Below are positions 1-9,066 of a DNA stretch of 64,000 nt, in pieces (position 1 is the first letter of the stretch; the number at the start of each line of letters is the position of its first letter). The stretch is from Batkoa obscura (Eukaryota; Entomophthoromycota; Entomophthoromycetes; Entomophthorales; Batkoaceae). The stretch is taken from positions 1 through 64,000 of the forward strand of contig JASVEC010000073.1 of the NCBI GenBank assembly GCA_030770535.1, in the 5' to 3' direction. The notes under the pieces were generated by a model, which was not told where the DNA came from, made no database searches, and worked only from the letters and a program-made list of their open reading frames with translations. A program made the translations under genes and the position numbers.

Positions 1-100
1 TGACAAAAGGTATTTTATCTACTTGAGTATGTTCTATGAGTACATCTTTTTTATTTAAGTCTAAATTTGAGTAAATACAATCGTCCAATATAATATAACT
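1..100 (-). repeat. Upstream flank of a further, off-window copy of decayed secreted family A
   Basis: This block resembles sequence about 170-180 bp upstream of two family-A copies inside the window (about 1660-1760 and 5222-5310). Shared traits are a TGACAAA(A)GG start near 1 and 5226 and a TTTAWCTACTT core in all three. Those copies lie on the minus strand, so the gene served by this block would lie to the left of the window. Similarity was judged by eye and is patchy. Confidence 0.4.
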
Positions 101-910
101 AAACAAAAAGTATGTTTTGATAAAAAATTTTATAATTCAAGTAGTTAAAATTATAATGAATTAAGTCGAAAAACATAAACAGATAAGATTTTATAGTAGT
201 AATTTAAACTCAATATTATAGCACATAAAGATGCCTTTTTCGTTCAAAAGATTTACTGGCTTTTTCATTCAATAGAACTTTAAAAAATGAAAAAAGCGAT
301 GAAAAAAAAAACATTTCCATGTAGTTTAATTGTATTGTAGTTAGCAGAGAATGGTTTATTTATATTTGGCCTACACTCACTGGTAAAATGACTTTTGTGT
401 TTTGATTCTTTATAGTAGAATCAATCAATATCAAATTAAAATACTGCTATTATATATTAAATATAGATGTATTGTAATTAATATAGCCTAAGTTGTTATA
501 AGAAACAGTAAGTGTTTTAACTCAAAATGTATATACTATTTAGTAAACAAACATTAGATATCAAGTATAAATAATATAATTATTAGCATGAACTTCTACA
601 TTTATACTTATTGCTATCGAATAGATTTTATTTTTTAATAAAAGGAAGGAGAGGGCAAATACACAAAAACTTACCATTGAATACATTTATCCAAAGTTAA
701 GCTATATTGTTTGTTTCTGAATATCAAAAGTACATTATATAATTAAAGCTGCCAATAGTAAAAGCGCAATAAATAAACTATTGGACATATAATTAAAGTT
801 GTAACTATATTATATTATTATAATAATTTAGGAATAAACTAAATAATCCTTAAAGTATCCTTTATAAGCCATTTTAAAGGCGAGCAGTTAAAAACCCCAA
901 TATTAAAAGT
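101..910. other. AT-rich intergenic stretch with one degenerate MITE
   Basis: I see no supportable gene here. It holds an eroded MITE at 229-323. At about 840-900 it carries the 3' flank of family-A unit 1, which matches the flank of unit 3 at about 4400-4490 (shared TATAAGYCATTTTAA-like core). Confidence 0.5.
229..323 (+). mobile_element. Foldback MITE, eroded copy
   Basis: It keeps the AATAGAACTTTAAAAAATG core and a right end reading ACATTTCCAT, against the family end ACATCCCCATA. The left end is barely recognisable, so this is an old copy. Confidence 0.5.
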
Positions 911-1489
911 CTAATTTAGAACACTAGAAAATTTGTTTTTGATGTCTGCGTATTCAACTTGTAATCGGCTCTGATCAACATAACGATTTTCTCTAAAGGC
1001 GATCATATGTATCTTTGACTTCATTGTAGAGTCCACGATAATCAGTGGGGAGATTTACATTCTTTATATCTTTTATTAAGGTCTAATACGTAATTAATAG
1101 GCCCATCTTCAAAAGTAATTTCATATGGTCTTTTGATTAGGATCGAGTTTCTCTAAGGCTACCTTAATATTTATTGAAAAGTTGTTCCGTTCACTATTAA
1201 GTTTCCTTACTTGAGTATTTGCCCTATACAAAAGATCATAGTAAGAGTTGTCGCAAGAGTTACTTATAGTGTTAATAAAATCTTCTTTATTTTTAACTTG
1301 GGACATTTTTTGCTCAAATTGACAATCATTGGCAATTGGTCTGGACATCACGGATATGCAATAATCCCTTAAAGCCACCAATGATTTCGTCACTAATACC
1401 TCTTAAGCTTATGGTGATTAAAAGAAAATGCAGCAGCAGAGGAAGTTTAAGCAAATTAAAGAAGTAAAAGTAGTAGTACTAAATTTCAT
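911..1489 (-). pseudogene. Secreted family A, unit 1 (broken)
   Basis: This is a broken gene of an unrecognised secreted-protein family. Read on the minus strand from the ATG at 1489 it gives a signal-peptide-like start (MKFSTTTFTSLICLNFLCCC). In shifting frames the family blocks follow in order: SLRGISDE (cf. HGLKPIGDK in unit 3), a middle block with SCDNSYYDLLY, YKECK, and a C-terminal stretch with RLQVEY. The largest open piece is 90 codons (1121-1393). The total span implies a protein of about 190 residues. Several frame changes make it non-functional as written, and introns do not explain them. The function is unknown. Homology to units 2-4 rests on aligned blocks read by eye. Confidence 0.6.
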
Positions 1490-1779
1490 TTTTTGTTTGG
1501 TGAAGTTCAATGATGTCTTTAATCGATACAATTTTGTCTTATATACTTTAAAAAATATGGCTCCCTTAATACATAAATTATTCCGTGGACGGCAAACTAA
1601 AAATAATACTTGAATTAATTGGGTTGATTTAATTTTAGGTTAGCTTTATTTATTTTAATGAGGGGAATCCACTTCCAATAAGGAGACTTTATCTACTTAG
1701 GCATATTCCGCGAGTATACTTGTATTTTTTATATTCTAAGCTTAACAAATATATTTACATAATATGACCACCTGTAGTT

Positions 1780-2583
1780 GAATAAAAATAGCGAATAAAT
1801 AATATTACATAAATAATATAGACTCAATATTATTAGCGTATGCACAGCTTGCCTTTATTGAAGATTATTTAAGGAAATGAGTGGAGAAAAAACAGGTTCT
1901 TATTTTTTCTTTATTTTTTTAAAAATTATAACTGGCTTTTATTGCTTGTAAATATTTATTATAAATATACAATAAGTGGGAATATATTTTTGCTTAGCAA
2001 TTTTATTAACAATTTTTCCGCCTAAATAATGCTCAAAAAATGAAAAAGTATGAAACAAAAAAAATTGCTTTATATACTGAAAATAATTAGCTTAATTTAA
2101 AAACATTTAACAATTACAAATTTTTTAGAAAACATGCATATTTAGCATTGATTTTATATATCTGTGTCGATTGCTTTAGAGTTTTATTATTGATGAAATA
2201 TGGTAAGGATGGATAGAACTATCGCCTTGAGAACTTTATGTTAAATTAAGCTATATTTATTAAATATTATATTAATATTCTTATTGGCACGTAAAATCAT
2301 CAAATTGAAATTTAAAATATCATTAAATATTTAGTGAAAATTTACTTTTTTGGATCTATTCTGAAAAAGTATATATTAAAAAATAATTTAACGATATTTA
2401 GAATAGCTTTTTATAGCTTCTTTCGTACAAGTAGCTAAGGATAGGAAACAAGTTTAAGGTCACACCTAACATTTTTAATTCTTAAGATATATACAACCTC
2501 AATGGTTAATCGCGTTGTTCTCTATGAGAGTAATAATTTAACTTCAATCTATAATATTCTGAAGGCTCTAGTGAGGATATCTA
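1780..2583. other. Gene-free AT-rich stretch with one degenerate MITE
   Basis: Apart from the eroded MITE at 1973-2075 I see nothing supportable here. It separates units 1 and 2 of the decayed secreted family. Confidence 0.5.
1973..2075 (+). mobile_element. Foldback MITE, eroded copy
   Basis: The internal ATTAACAATTTTTCCGC and GAAAAAGTATGAAAC segments are clear. The left end is GTGGGAATAT-like and the right end has lost its CATCCCC. Confidence 0.7.
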
Positions 2584-3057
2584 TTACAACCAACGCAAGA
2601 TTTGCAGTCTTTTCAACTTTATTCTAAGTTGAGTTTGCTGGGCAGCATACCCGTTTACGATATTACTATTGTTATTTCCTCCATTATTTATCATATTCTT
2701 ATATCCATTGGTAGCTCCATTTGGTAGCAGTGAATTGCTCGAGCTATTTTAATTCTGCATTGAGTTGTTTCTGTAGCTTAATATTAAAATTCATTTATAT
2801 TAAGTTGATTTAGATTTAAAAGAATCATTAAAAGTCTGATCACAAAGCTCGAAAGATAATATCGAATTCCTCTCTTTTTCCAGCTTGTAACATTCTTTTA
2901 TTCAATTTAACAGTTCCGGCTCAGTTAATTGATCATCATGGATATACAATAATCTCTTAAAACTTTCGATAACTTCATCACCAATAGTTCTTAAACCATG
3001 ATATTTAGATCTGGATGCTTCAGTAGTAAAAGCCAAATAAAAGCATTTAAACTTCAT
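2584..3057 (-). pseudogene. Secreted family A, unit 2 (broken)
   Basis: The ATG at 3057 opens a 51-codon frame (2902-3057) that starts MKFKCFYLAF and carries the family block HGLRTIGDEVIESFKRLL. After its stop, another frame continues with KLEKERNSILSFELCDQTF. This matches the middle block of units 1 and 4 (a Cys-Asp/Ser, Ser/Thr-Tyr/Phe pattern). An Asn/Gly-rich segment ending RIKLKRLQILRWL closes it at 2584. The typical C-terminal FKEC block was not found. The upstream CAATCAAAG-ATG context is shared with unit 3. Gene function is unknown; broken by frame changes and stops. Confidence 0.55.
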
Positions 3058-3136
3058 CTTTGATTGATATAGTTAAACATCTTAAAGTAGTAAATTTTTG
3101 CTATGTATATTTTTCTACAAATATTACTCCTCAATA

Positions 3137-3243
3137 TATGGAGCTGTTTTTTTTAGTTTCATTATTTTTCCATTTTTTTAAGCGCTATTTATGTGGAAAA
3201 ATTGTCAGTAAAATTCTTAAATACAAAAAATACATCCCCTTAT
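3137..3243 (-). mobile_element. Foldback MITE, complete
   Basis: Ends are TATGGAGCTGT and ACATCCCCTTAT, with an AGCGCT centre. It sits just upstream of the unit 2 start codon, in the expected promoter zone of that broken gene. Confidence 0.85.
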
Positions 3244-3403
3244 GATTACCCCACACTTAAGGAAACTTAAAACGCATACTCTACTTACTATAATTACTTG
3301 AATCAATTTTAATTCTATTATGCTTTACATTCTTTGATAAAATGGTTTGCAGCTTTTAATTTTATTATAACAACTCAAACGATATTAACTAAAAATTACA
3401 CTA

Positions 3404-3504
3404 TATGAGGATGTATTTTTTGTTTATTTTTTTATAAGAATTTTTCTGCTCAGGTAGCGATTAAAAAATGTAAAAAGTAATGAAACCAAAAAATACACCC
3501 CATA
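3404..3504 (+). mobile_element. Foldback MITE, complete
   Basis: Ends are TATGAGGATGT and ACACCCCATA, with both TA flanks present. The centre is eroded (AGCGAT). Confidence 0.85.
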
Positions 3505-3587
3505 TGTTATACTTTATGTTAGTATACTTTAATTGATACGCTAAGTTATTATAAAAACAAAAAATAGTGACATTTAAATAAATATGT

Positions 3588-3682
3588 ACAGAGAATTTTT
3601 TTGGCTTTATCACTTTTCTCATCTTTTAGTGCTATTTGATTTGCAGTGAAAAATTCTTAATAAATTCAAAAACACATTATAC
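3588..3682 (-). mobile_element. Foldback MITE, eroded
   Basis: TTTTTTTGGCTTTATCAC, a CATCTTTTAGTGCTATTTG core and AAATTCTTAA are recognisable. Both ends have lost the CCCC runs. Confidence 0.65.
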
Positions 3683-3938
3683 AGTTTAAAGAATTAAAGC
3701 TATGAGTTTTATTAAGATAGAAATTACCTTAAAGTTTGCTTGGTATTTTGGGAATGTTTTTTATTTTACCCTTTTTTACTATTTTTTCAAAAATTAATTA
3801 AGGCAGATGCTTAAGTTCAAGTTTGTGCTGACAAGTGATGAATTTATAGTTGCTTGTTCAATCTAGTGATTTCAAGGCTATTAATTTAATTTTCTATTAA
3901 AATGAACAGTTATTTAGCACATATCGAAACTTAAACAA

Positions 3939-4042
3939 TATGGGGATGTTTTTTGTGTTTAAGAATTTTACCAACAAATTTTCCACTCAAATAGCGCTTA
4001 AAAAGTGGAAAAAATAATGAAGTCAAAAAAAACACTCCCATA
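3939..4042 (+). mobile_element. Foldback MITE, complete
   Basis: The left end TATGGGGATGT is perfect and the right end is CACTCCCATA. AGCGCT lies at the centre. Confidence 0.9.
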
Positions 4043-4493
4043 TAAGGCTAATTAATTTCTAATTTAAAAAAAATAGCAAAAAAGACAATTAATAAAAAAC
4101 ATCTCATTTGTTTAACTCAAATTACCTAACTTATATATGAAAACAATGTAAGTTTAACTTAACTTACACATTTAAACACTGAAATATATATACAAATGTA
4201 CTATCAGCATAAGTTTCAATGGCTATACTTATTATTTTTTGAATTTTTACCTTAGTAAAAAGTCTTACAAATAAATGAAATTTTTACTATTAATTAAATG
4301 AAATTACCTCAGACTACGCTATCTAACCTTAAATCAATATAAATATTTATGTATCTAAAGTCATAATATTACAATTGAAACTAACTATATAATATTGTTT
4401 AATTAACTCGAAAGACACTTTAAATGATCTTTAGAGCAACTTCATAAGTCATTTTAAGCACAAGTAATTAAAAATCAATACTTTCAGACCTTT

Positions 4494-5058
4494 TTATAAT
4501 ATCAAAAGCTTCTTTTTGGTTATATCAAATTTAGAGCGTAATTTTCTTATATTGAGTTTACCTCTATCCCAAGAACATTTGGATATATCTACAAGCTGAA
4601 CACAGATTACATGATATTCTTTGGAAGATACACACCCTTTGAATATTTGACCGAGGCTTATTTCGGTACCAATAGATTCACTTTTAAAGGCTATTTTTTT
4701 ATTCTTTCTCTATGAATAGCAAATTGATCTTGGGCCAATTTGATTACCTCTATGATTTAATGTCATTAAGTATCAAATTCGTTGATTCTGACTGGATTTT
4801 GATATAAAAGATTGAGGTGAGATTCCCCGTAGGCATCAAAGATGGAATTAAATTCATATATACTCTGAACTTGTGAAATACTTCGTTTAGGCTGGCAGTT
4901 ATCAGCAATTTTTTGGCCATCCTGGACAAATAAAAATACTTCGACGATATTAAGAATTTATCACCAATGGGCTTTAAGCCATGATCATTAGGAGGGAGGG
5001 TAGCAACAATAAAAGTTAAAGAAATCAAAAAAGTAGAGGCAAAATTGTCAAATCTCAT
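4494..5058 (-). pseudogene. Secreted family A, unit 3 (partly open, broken downstream)
   Basis: This is the best preserved copy. The ATG at 5058, chosen over one 21 bp upstream because other copies also start M-K/R-F, opens about 100 codons. They comprise a hydrophobic signal peptide (STFLISLTFIVATLP), the block HGLKPIGDK and a variable middle region. After the stop at 4750 another frame carries SESIGTEISLGQIFKGC and a Lys-rich tail ending KKKLLIL at 4494. That piece aligns with SEPIPSEMYFDLNFKEC in the copy at 23 kb. The sequence implies a secreted protein of about 185-190 residues with no family I recognise. It might be expressed as a shortened protein, but the conserved C-terminal half lies out of frame. 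Confidence 0.55.
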
Positions 5059-5221
5059 TTTTTGTTGATACAGTTGCATGGTTTTTTACTTACATGCTTT
5101 TAAAAATGGAGCTTCTTTGATAAGTAAAGACCCTTTAACCAGCAAAATAAAATATCGAACTTGAAGTAGTTATACTGATTTGAATTAGATCTAACTCTAT
5201 TTGTTTGAACTATAGGATCTA

Positions 5222-5310
5222 GTTTTGACAAAGGATCCTTTAACTACTTTTGTATATCTTACGATTATAATTTTCGAATGTAGCTTTGTTAAATAAATAA
5301 AAAATTTACA
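5222..5310 (-). repeat. Upstream flank shared by family A copies
   Basis: TGACAAAGGATCCTTTAACTAC-like sequence about 170 bp upstream of unit 3 resembles the blocks at 1-100 and about 1660-1760. This suggests that the copies arose by segmental duplication that included upstream DNA. Confidence 0.4.
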
Positions 5311-5380
5311 ATCAAAAAAATCATACTAAATCAAATAAAGAGTTACAGTATTACAAAATAATTTAAATATTTGAATAGCA

Positions 5381-5473
5381 TATGGGGTTGTCTGAATTAG
5401 TTTCATTATTTTATCCAATTTTAAAAAAATTTGTATTTTAAAAACTTCGCTTAAAATTCTATAAAATCACATC
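5381..5473 (-). mobile_element. Foldback MITE, eroded
   Basis: The left end TATGGGGTTGT and TTTCATTATTTTATCCA are clear. The right part is eroded to ATTCTATAAAATCACATC. Confidence 0.55.
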
Positions 5474-5708
5474 TTTTATTAAAACAAAAGTACCCAAACA
5501 CAGTTCTAAACCATTATATTATAGCTCATACTGTAAGTTAGTTGAATTTCTACTAGATCTTAAATACATGTTCTTATAAAGCTTAATTGAGAAATATTTA
5601 TTATCAACTGCTTTATAACCAACATTGTAGATTTATTATCAAATAAATAAACTACTTTAATGTTATAATTACATTATTAATATATTGCCAAGTTAATAAA
5701 TAGCTGCA

Positions 5709-5755
5709 TGGGAGGGAGTGGTCAGCCCCAAAACTATAATTGACCATCCCTATAT
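5709..5755. repeat. Imperfect inverted repeat near the transposase-like gene
   Basis: GGGAGTGGTCA is followed about 15 bases later by TGACCATCCC, with a loop containing CCCCAAAAC. It is more GC-rich than its surroundings. It could be one end of the element carrying the transposase-like gene, but no convincing partner was found beyond 7538; GGCTGTCATCT at about 7856 matches only weakly. Confidence 0.35.
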
Positions 5756-5987
5756 AGTACAAGTAATAATAGTTTTTACATATTATTACAGTTACTTGTT
5801 CTTTGACTATTTATTAACTTAGCTATTAATAACTTAAGTAATCCTAACATTTAACAATCTATTTCTATCATTCAACAAACTACTTACTTGCTTAGTAAAT
5901 ATCGAAATTTTTAAATTCTCTGTTATCTTCGTAAGGTAAGCTGGGATCGATCTTTTAATTTTTCTGTTTTCTATAGACTCTATAACT

Positions 5988-7538
5988 TTAATTGGGACTA
6001 TATCGCTTTTTTTTTGATGTATCAGATACTGGATAACAATGTAGTTTATTGTTATGTTTAATAAAGTGTAAATACTTCTTAATGCCCTGCATCTCTATTA
6101 TTCTTTTTGTATTTTTGTTTCTTTTATACTTTTTAAAAATTATATCTGTTTTCCCATTATTAACAGTCGAGTTATTAATTTTATTATGCTCACAAATAAA
6201 AGCCTCAAATCTTGAAATTAATTGATCGATATCTTCTATTTTACCTAACGCTTCAAAACTACTTTTCCATTTTGAAAGGTTTCCAAAATGTCCATCAACT
6301 ATACTTTTTCCATGATGCTCAGCAAAAAAATTAAGATTAACATTCAAACTACTATTTATTTTATGAATTTCTTTAAACATATAATGTAAGAACTCTTGGG
6401 ATCTAAAATGATTTCCTGTATCTGCCCATATATTAATTTTTGTAAACTTTTTAAATAGAAGCTCTGTAGAGATTAAATCGATTAAACAATCTCCTGCATA
6501 TGCTGAATCATGATTCAATATTTCAGATAAATAATCAAAGTAAACTTTGCCTATTGTTTTATCATCTTTTAAATATAATACACCAAAGCCTAATACTGAT
6601 ATAGCTTGTTTATTATAATGATCTAGATTTATTGAATCTGGTCTTGTCCCTATTTCCATATTTTGTTTAAAATCTAAAACTATTATACAACTTTTGTTAT
6701 TTAATTTTTTGATAGTTTCATTAAATGTGTTTTTTTGAGTATCAACACAGAATTTATGTAATTTGTATAACTTTTCTTCTTCGTTGAAAATTTCTTCTAT
6801 CTCTGTTTTGTTTTTTGCTGTATTTATTTTATTTTCAAATAACTTTTTCCTAACTGTATACTGGGTACATATATTACATAGATCCGTTTTTCTTGCTGGA
6901 TTTTTGAAATTACTTGGTATATATTTAAAGAACGTTGACCTAGCTACTGCTTTATCTCTTAGATCATTCAAATATTTACTATATATCATTCTTCTACTTT
7001 TATTTAATATATATATATTATCTGATGAATATTTACTATCGTTATTTTTTTTATTAAATCTTGATGAAATAGTTGAATCATTTAGTAAATATTGTATGAT
7101 AGTTTCAATTTGGTCATCTTTAATTTTTTTTGTATTTTTAATAATAGGTTTTAATGTTGATATTTTATTATTATTACTTGTTTTTGAATAATCATATTGA
7201 TTTCTATTTATATTAAACCCAAAACTCTTACATTCATCAAAAGAATATACTGAAGCTATAGTTGATAATAACGCTACTTGCTGACTTTTGTTTCCTGTTT
7301 CCCTTAAAGCACTAATTTTATACATTACTTGATTAAGTTTATTATTATCGATAGTAAACTTTGATAATATATCTTTTCTTTGTTTTGTTTTATTATAAAA
7401 TTCCATGAACCTTGGGTTGTTATAAGTAGCTCTTAAAATTGATGTAAATGAATTACAATGTTTATATTGTGTACTCCTCCCTATTGTATTGAAGTTTTCA
7501 AAAATTCCATTTCGAAGTTTAGTTATGAAAGTTTGCAT
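5988..7538 (-). CDS. Putative RNase H-fold (DDE-type) transposase, intact ORF
   Basis: This is a 516-residue intronless protein. The N-terminal 200 residues are Lys/Asn-rich. A probable zinc-binding pair follows (Cys221/Cys224 with His261/Cys264). The C-terminal half has the pattern of a cut-and-paste integrase-like core: IIVLDF with Asp289 at the end of a beta-strand, then INIWADTGNHFRSQE with Asp373, then FFAEHHGKSIVDGHFG with Glu407/Asp415. From memory, this D, W-D-x-G-x-H-F-R-S, H-G-K-x-x-V-D-G-H-F-G arrangement occurs in multicopy proteins of other early-diverging fungi. I cannot place it in a named superfamily. The ORF is unbroken, so insertion may be recent. Clear terminal inverted repeats were not identified. 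A non-transposon host role is possible. Confidence 0.65.
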   Translation of the reverse strand: MQTFITKLRNGIFENFNTIGRSTQYKHCNSFTSILRATYNNPRFMEFYNKTKQRKDILSKFTIDNNKLNQVMYKISALRETGNKSQQVALLSTIASVYSFDECKSFGFNINRNQYDYSKTSNNNKISTLKPIIKNTKKIKDDQIETIIQYLLNDSTISSRFNKKNNDSKYSSDNIYILNKSRRMIYSKYLNDLRDKAVARSTFFKYIPSNFKNPARKTDLCNICTQYTVRKKLFENKINTAKNKTEIEEIFNEEEKLYKLHKFCVDTQKNTFNETIKKLNNKSCIIVLDFKQNMEIGTRPDSINLDHYNKQAISVLGFGVLYLKDDKTIGKVYFDYLSEILNHDSAYAGDCLIDLISTELLFKKFTKINIWADTGNHFRSQEFLHYMFKEIHKINSSLNVNLNFFAEHHGKSIVDGHFGNLSKWKSSFEALGKIEDIDQLISRFEAFICEHNKINNSTVNNGKTDIIFKKYKRNKNTKRIIEMQGIKKYLHFIKHNNKLHCYPVSDTSKKKRYSPN

Positions 7539-9066
7539 TTTATTTTTATTTCAACAAAAAATAAAGTCAAATAAAGTCAAATAACTGTGTTTATATAATT
7601 ATGTATTTATATAATTATATAATCATATAGTTATATATTATATATCTGTTAAATATCTAACAGAACTAACATAAAATATATAGTTAGGAAAATTAGCTAT
7701 TTAAGAAAAGGAAACAATTAAAATAAGTTTTAAATAGAGACATTTAATTTTAGGCTTTTTAGATTTAACCGTTATATTGAACACAAACTTGGACTGGTAA
7801 TAGCTATTACATAGTTTAATAAATAGATTTGGCTGTATATAAGATGTTAGGGTGTGGCTGTCATCTAAAAAGAGCTACGGGAGCAGTTAATCTAAACACT
7901 TACACTAATAACAGCAATTCTAACTGATCTTTAAAAATAAATGCGATTATACCAAGGATAAATATAAATGTCTAATTTTTTAATACAAACTTAGTAAAAA
8001 TAATCAAATTTTATGCAAAGCAAGTTTCAATCGAAAAAATTCCCAATTTCAATTTCAAAAATACCATAAATATGTTTTTAAGTGCAAGAAAATAGTTAAA
8101 GCAGTAGTAAGCTTATCTTATACTCAAAGATGCACTATTACACTTCATAAAATAATAATAGAAACAGTAATAGTGACATTAGTATCAAAGTTAGTCCTAG
8201 GGTTCCTAAAAACCTATTAGCCATTTTTTACTATGAAGATCTAATCAAAAAATTTGATTTTTTTCAGACATTTGTTTACCCTCATTAAGGATTGTTAGTA
8301 AATTTACTATATTACGACTATTGAACAAAGTTTGAATGACTAAACCCGTTTTTTATAAAAACCTTGTTAATTGTTTAATTTAAACATGAATTGAGATATT
8401 TAATTTCATATTTGTTATTATAAAAATAGAAAAAATTACGATGGTTAAACTCAAAAGACACAAAATTAAATGCCCAACCCATGTTTAAATAGAACCAGTA
8501 ATGAGTTATTAATTTCCTGTTTTTATTTATTTTCTAACAGTCACCTCGATTTGGGCTAATATTCTTGGTACCTTAGAGTTTTAAAATATGGGGATGTATT
8601 TTTTTTAAGAATTTTACTACCAATTTTTCCACTCAAATAGCGTCTAAAAGATGGAAAAAGTATGAAACCAGAAAAAACATCCTCATATGCTCTCAAGTTA
8701 TTTAAATATACTCTCATTTAAATTCAATGCTAACAACCCGTAACTCTCTGTTCATTCATGACTTGAGAATATCAAAAGTATTTTTAATATTGTTGTATGT
8801 ATAATATCAAGGGCAATTGAATAATATTAGCCCGAATTAATAAATAACTAAGCAGTAACTAGTAAATTCGAACCAAACAATTAAAAGTTTAAAAAAAAGC
8901 AGTTTAAGTGATTGGACTTTTGAATTTAAACCAAAGTTTGAGATCACTAGATTTAAAAGGCAATGCCAAGCAAATTATAAAAACCAAACTTTTCCAAGCA
9001 TAATTCAAAAAAGACATCATAAATACTAAAAAAACCTAAACCACTGTTTTCTCTTTAAGAAATAAA
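7539..9066. other. Intergenic stretch upstream of both flanking genes
   Basis: A TATAATTA-rich tract lies at 7590-7650, just 5' of the transposase-like gene. The MITE at 8587-8687 and a TATAAAAA box at about 8976 for the next gene follow. I see no other gene. Confidence 0.5.
8587..8687 (+). mobile_element. Foldback MITE, complete
   Basis: Ends are TATGGGGATGT and ACATCCTCATA. The internal segment TTTTTCCACTCAAATAGCG matches the consensus. Confidence 0.9.

Larger units (their letters stand above)
3058..4493. other. Intergenic stretch densely packed with MITEs
   Basis: Four foldback MITE copies (3137, 3404, 3588, 3939) lie within 900 bp, the densest cluster in the window. A further eroded TTGGGAATGTTTTTT-like end is near 3752. 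No gene is visible. The 3' flank of unit 3 begins near 4400. Confidence 0.6.
5311..5987. other. Intergenic stretch with an eroded MITE and a GC-richer hairpin
   Basis: It holds the eroded MITE at 5381-5473 and an imperfect hairpin at 5709-5755. It contains no gene. It lies on the 3' side of the transposase-like gene. Confidence 0.5.

Noticed and set aside
3060-3245. A 61-codon plus-strand ORF
   Set aside because: Most of it is translated MITE sequence; similar ORFs recur in MITEs at 33115, 46120 and 53751.
5381-8687. MITE ends on both sides of the transposase-like gene, suggesting an autonomous parent element
   Set aside because: The copies at 5381 and 8587 are each whole MITEs with both ends, 3.2 kb apart and in a window full of such copies. 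Chance spacing is the simpler reading, and the transposase core does not look like Tc1/mariner.
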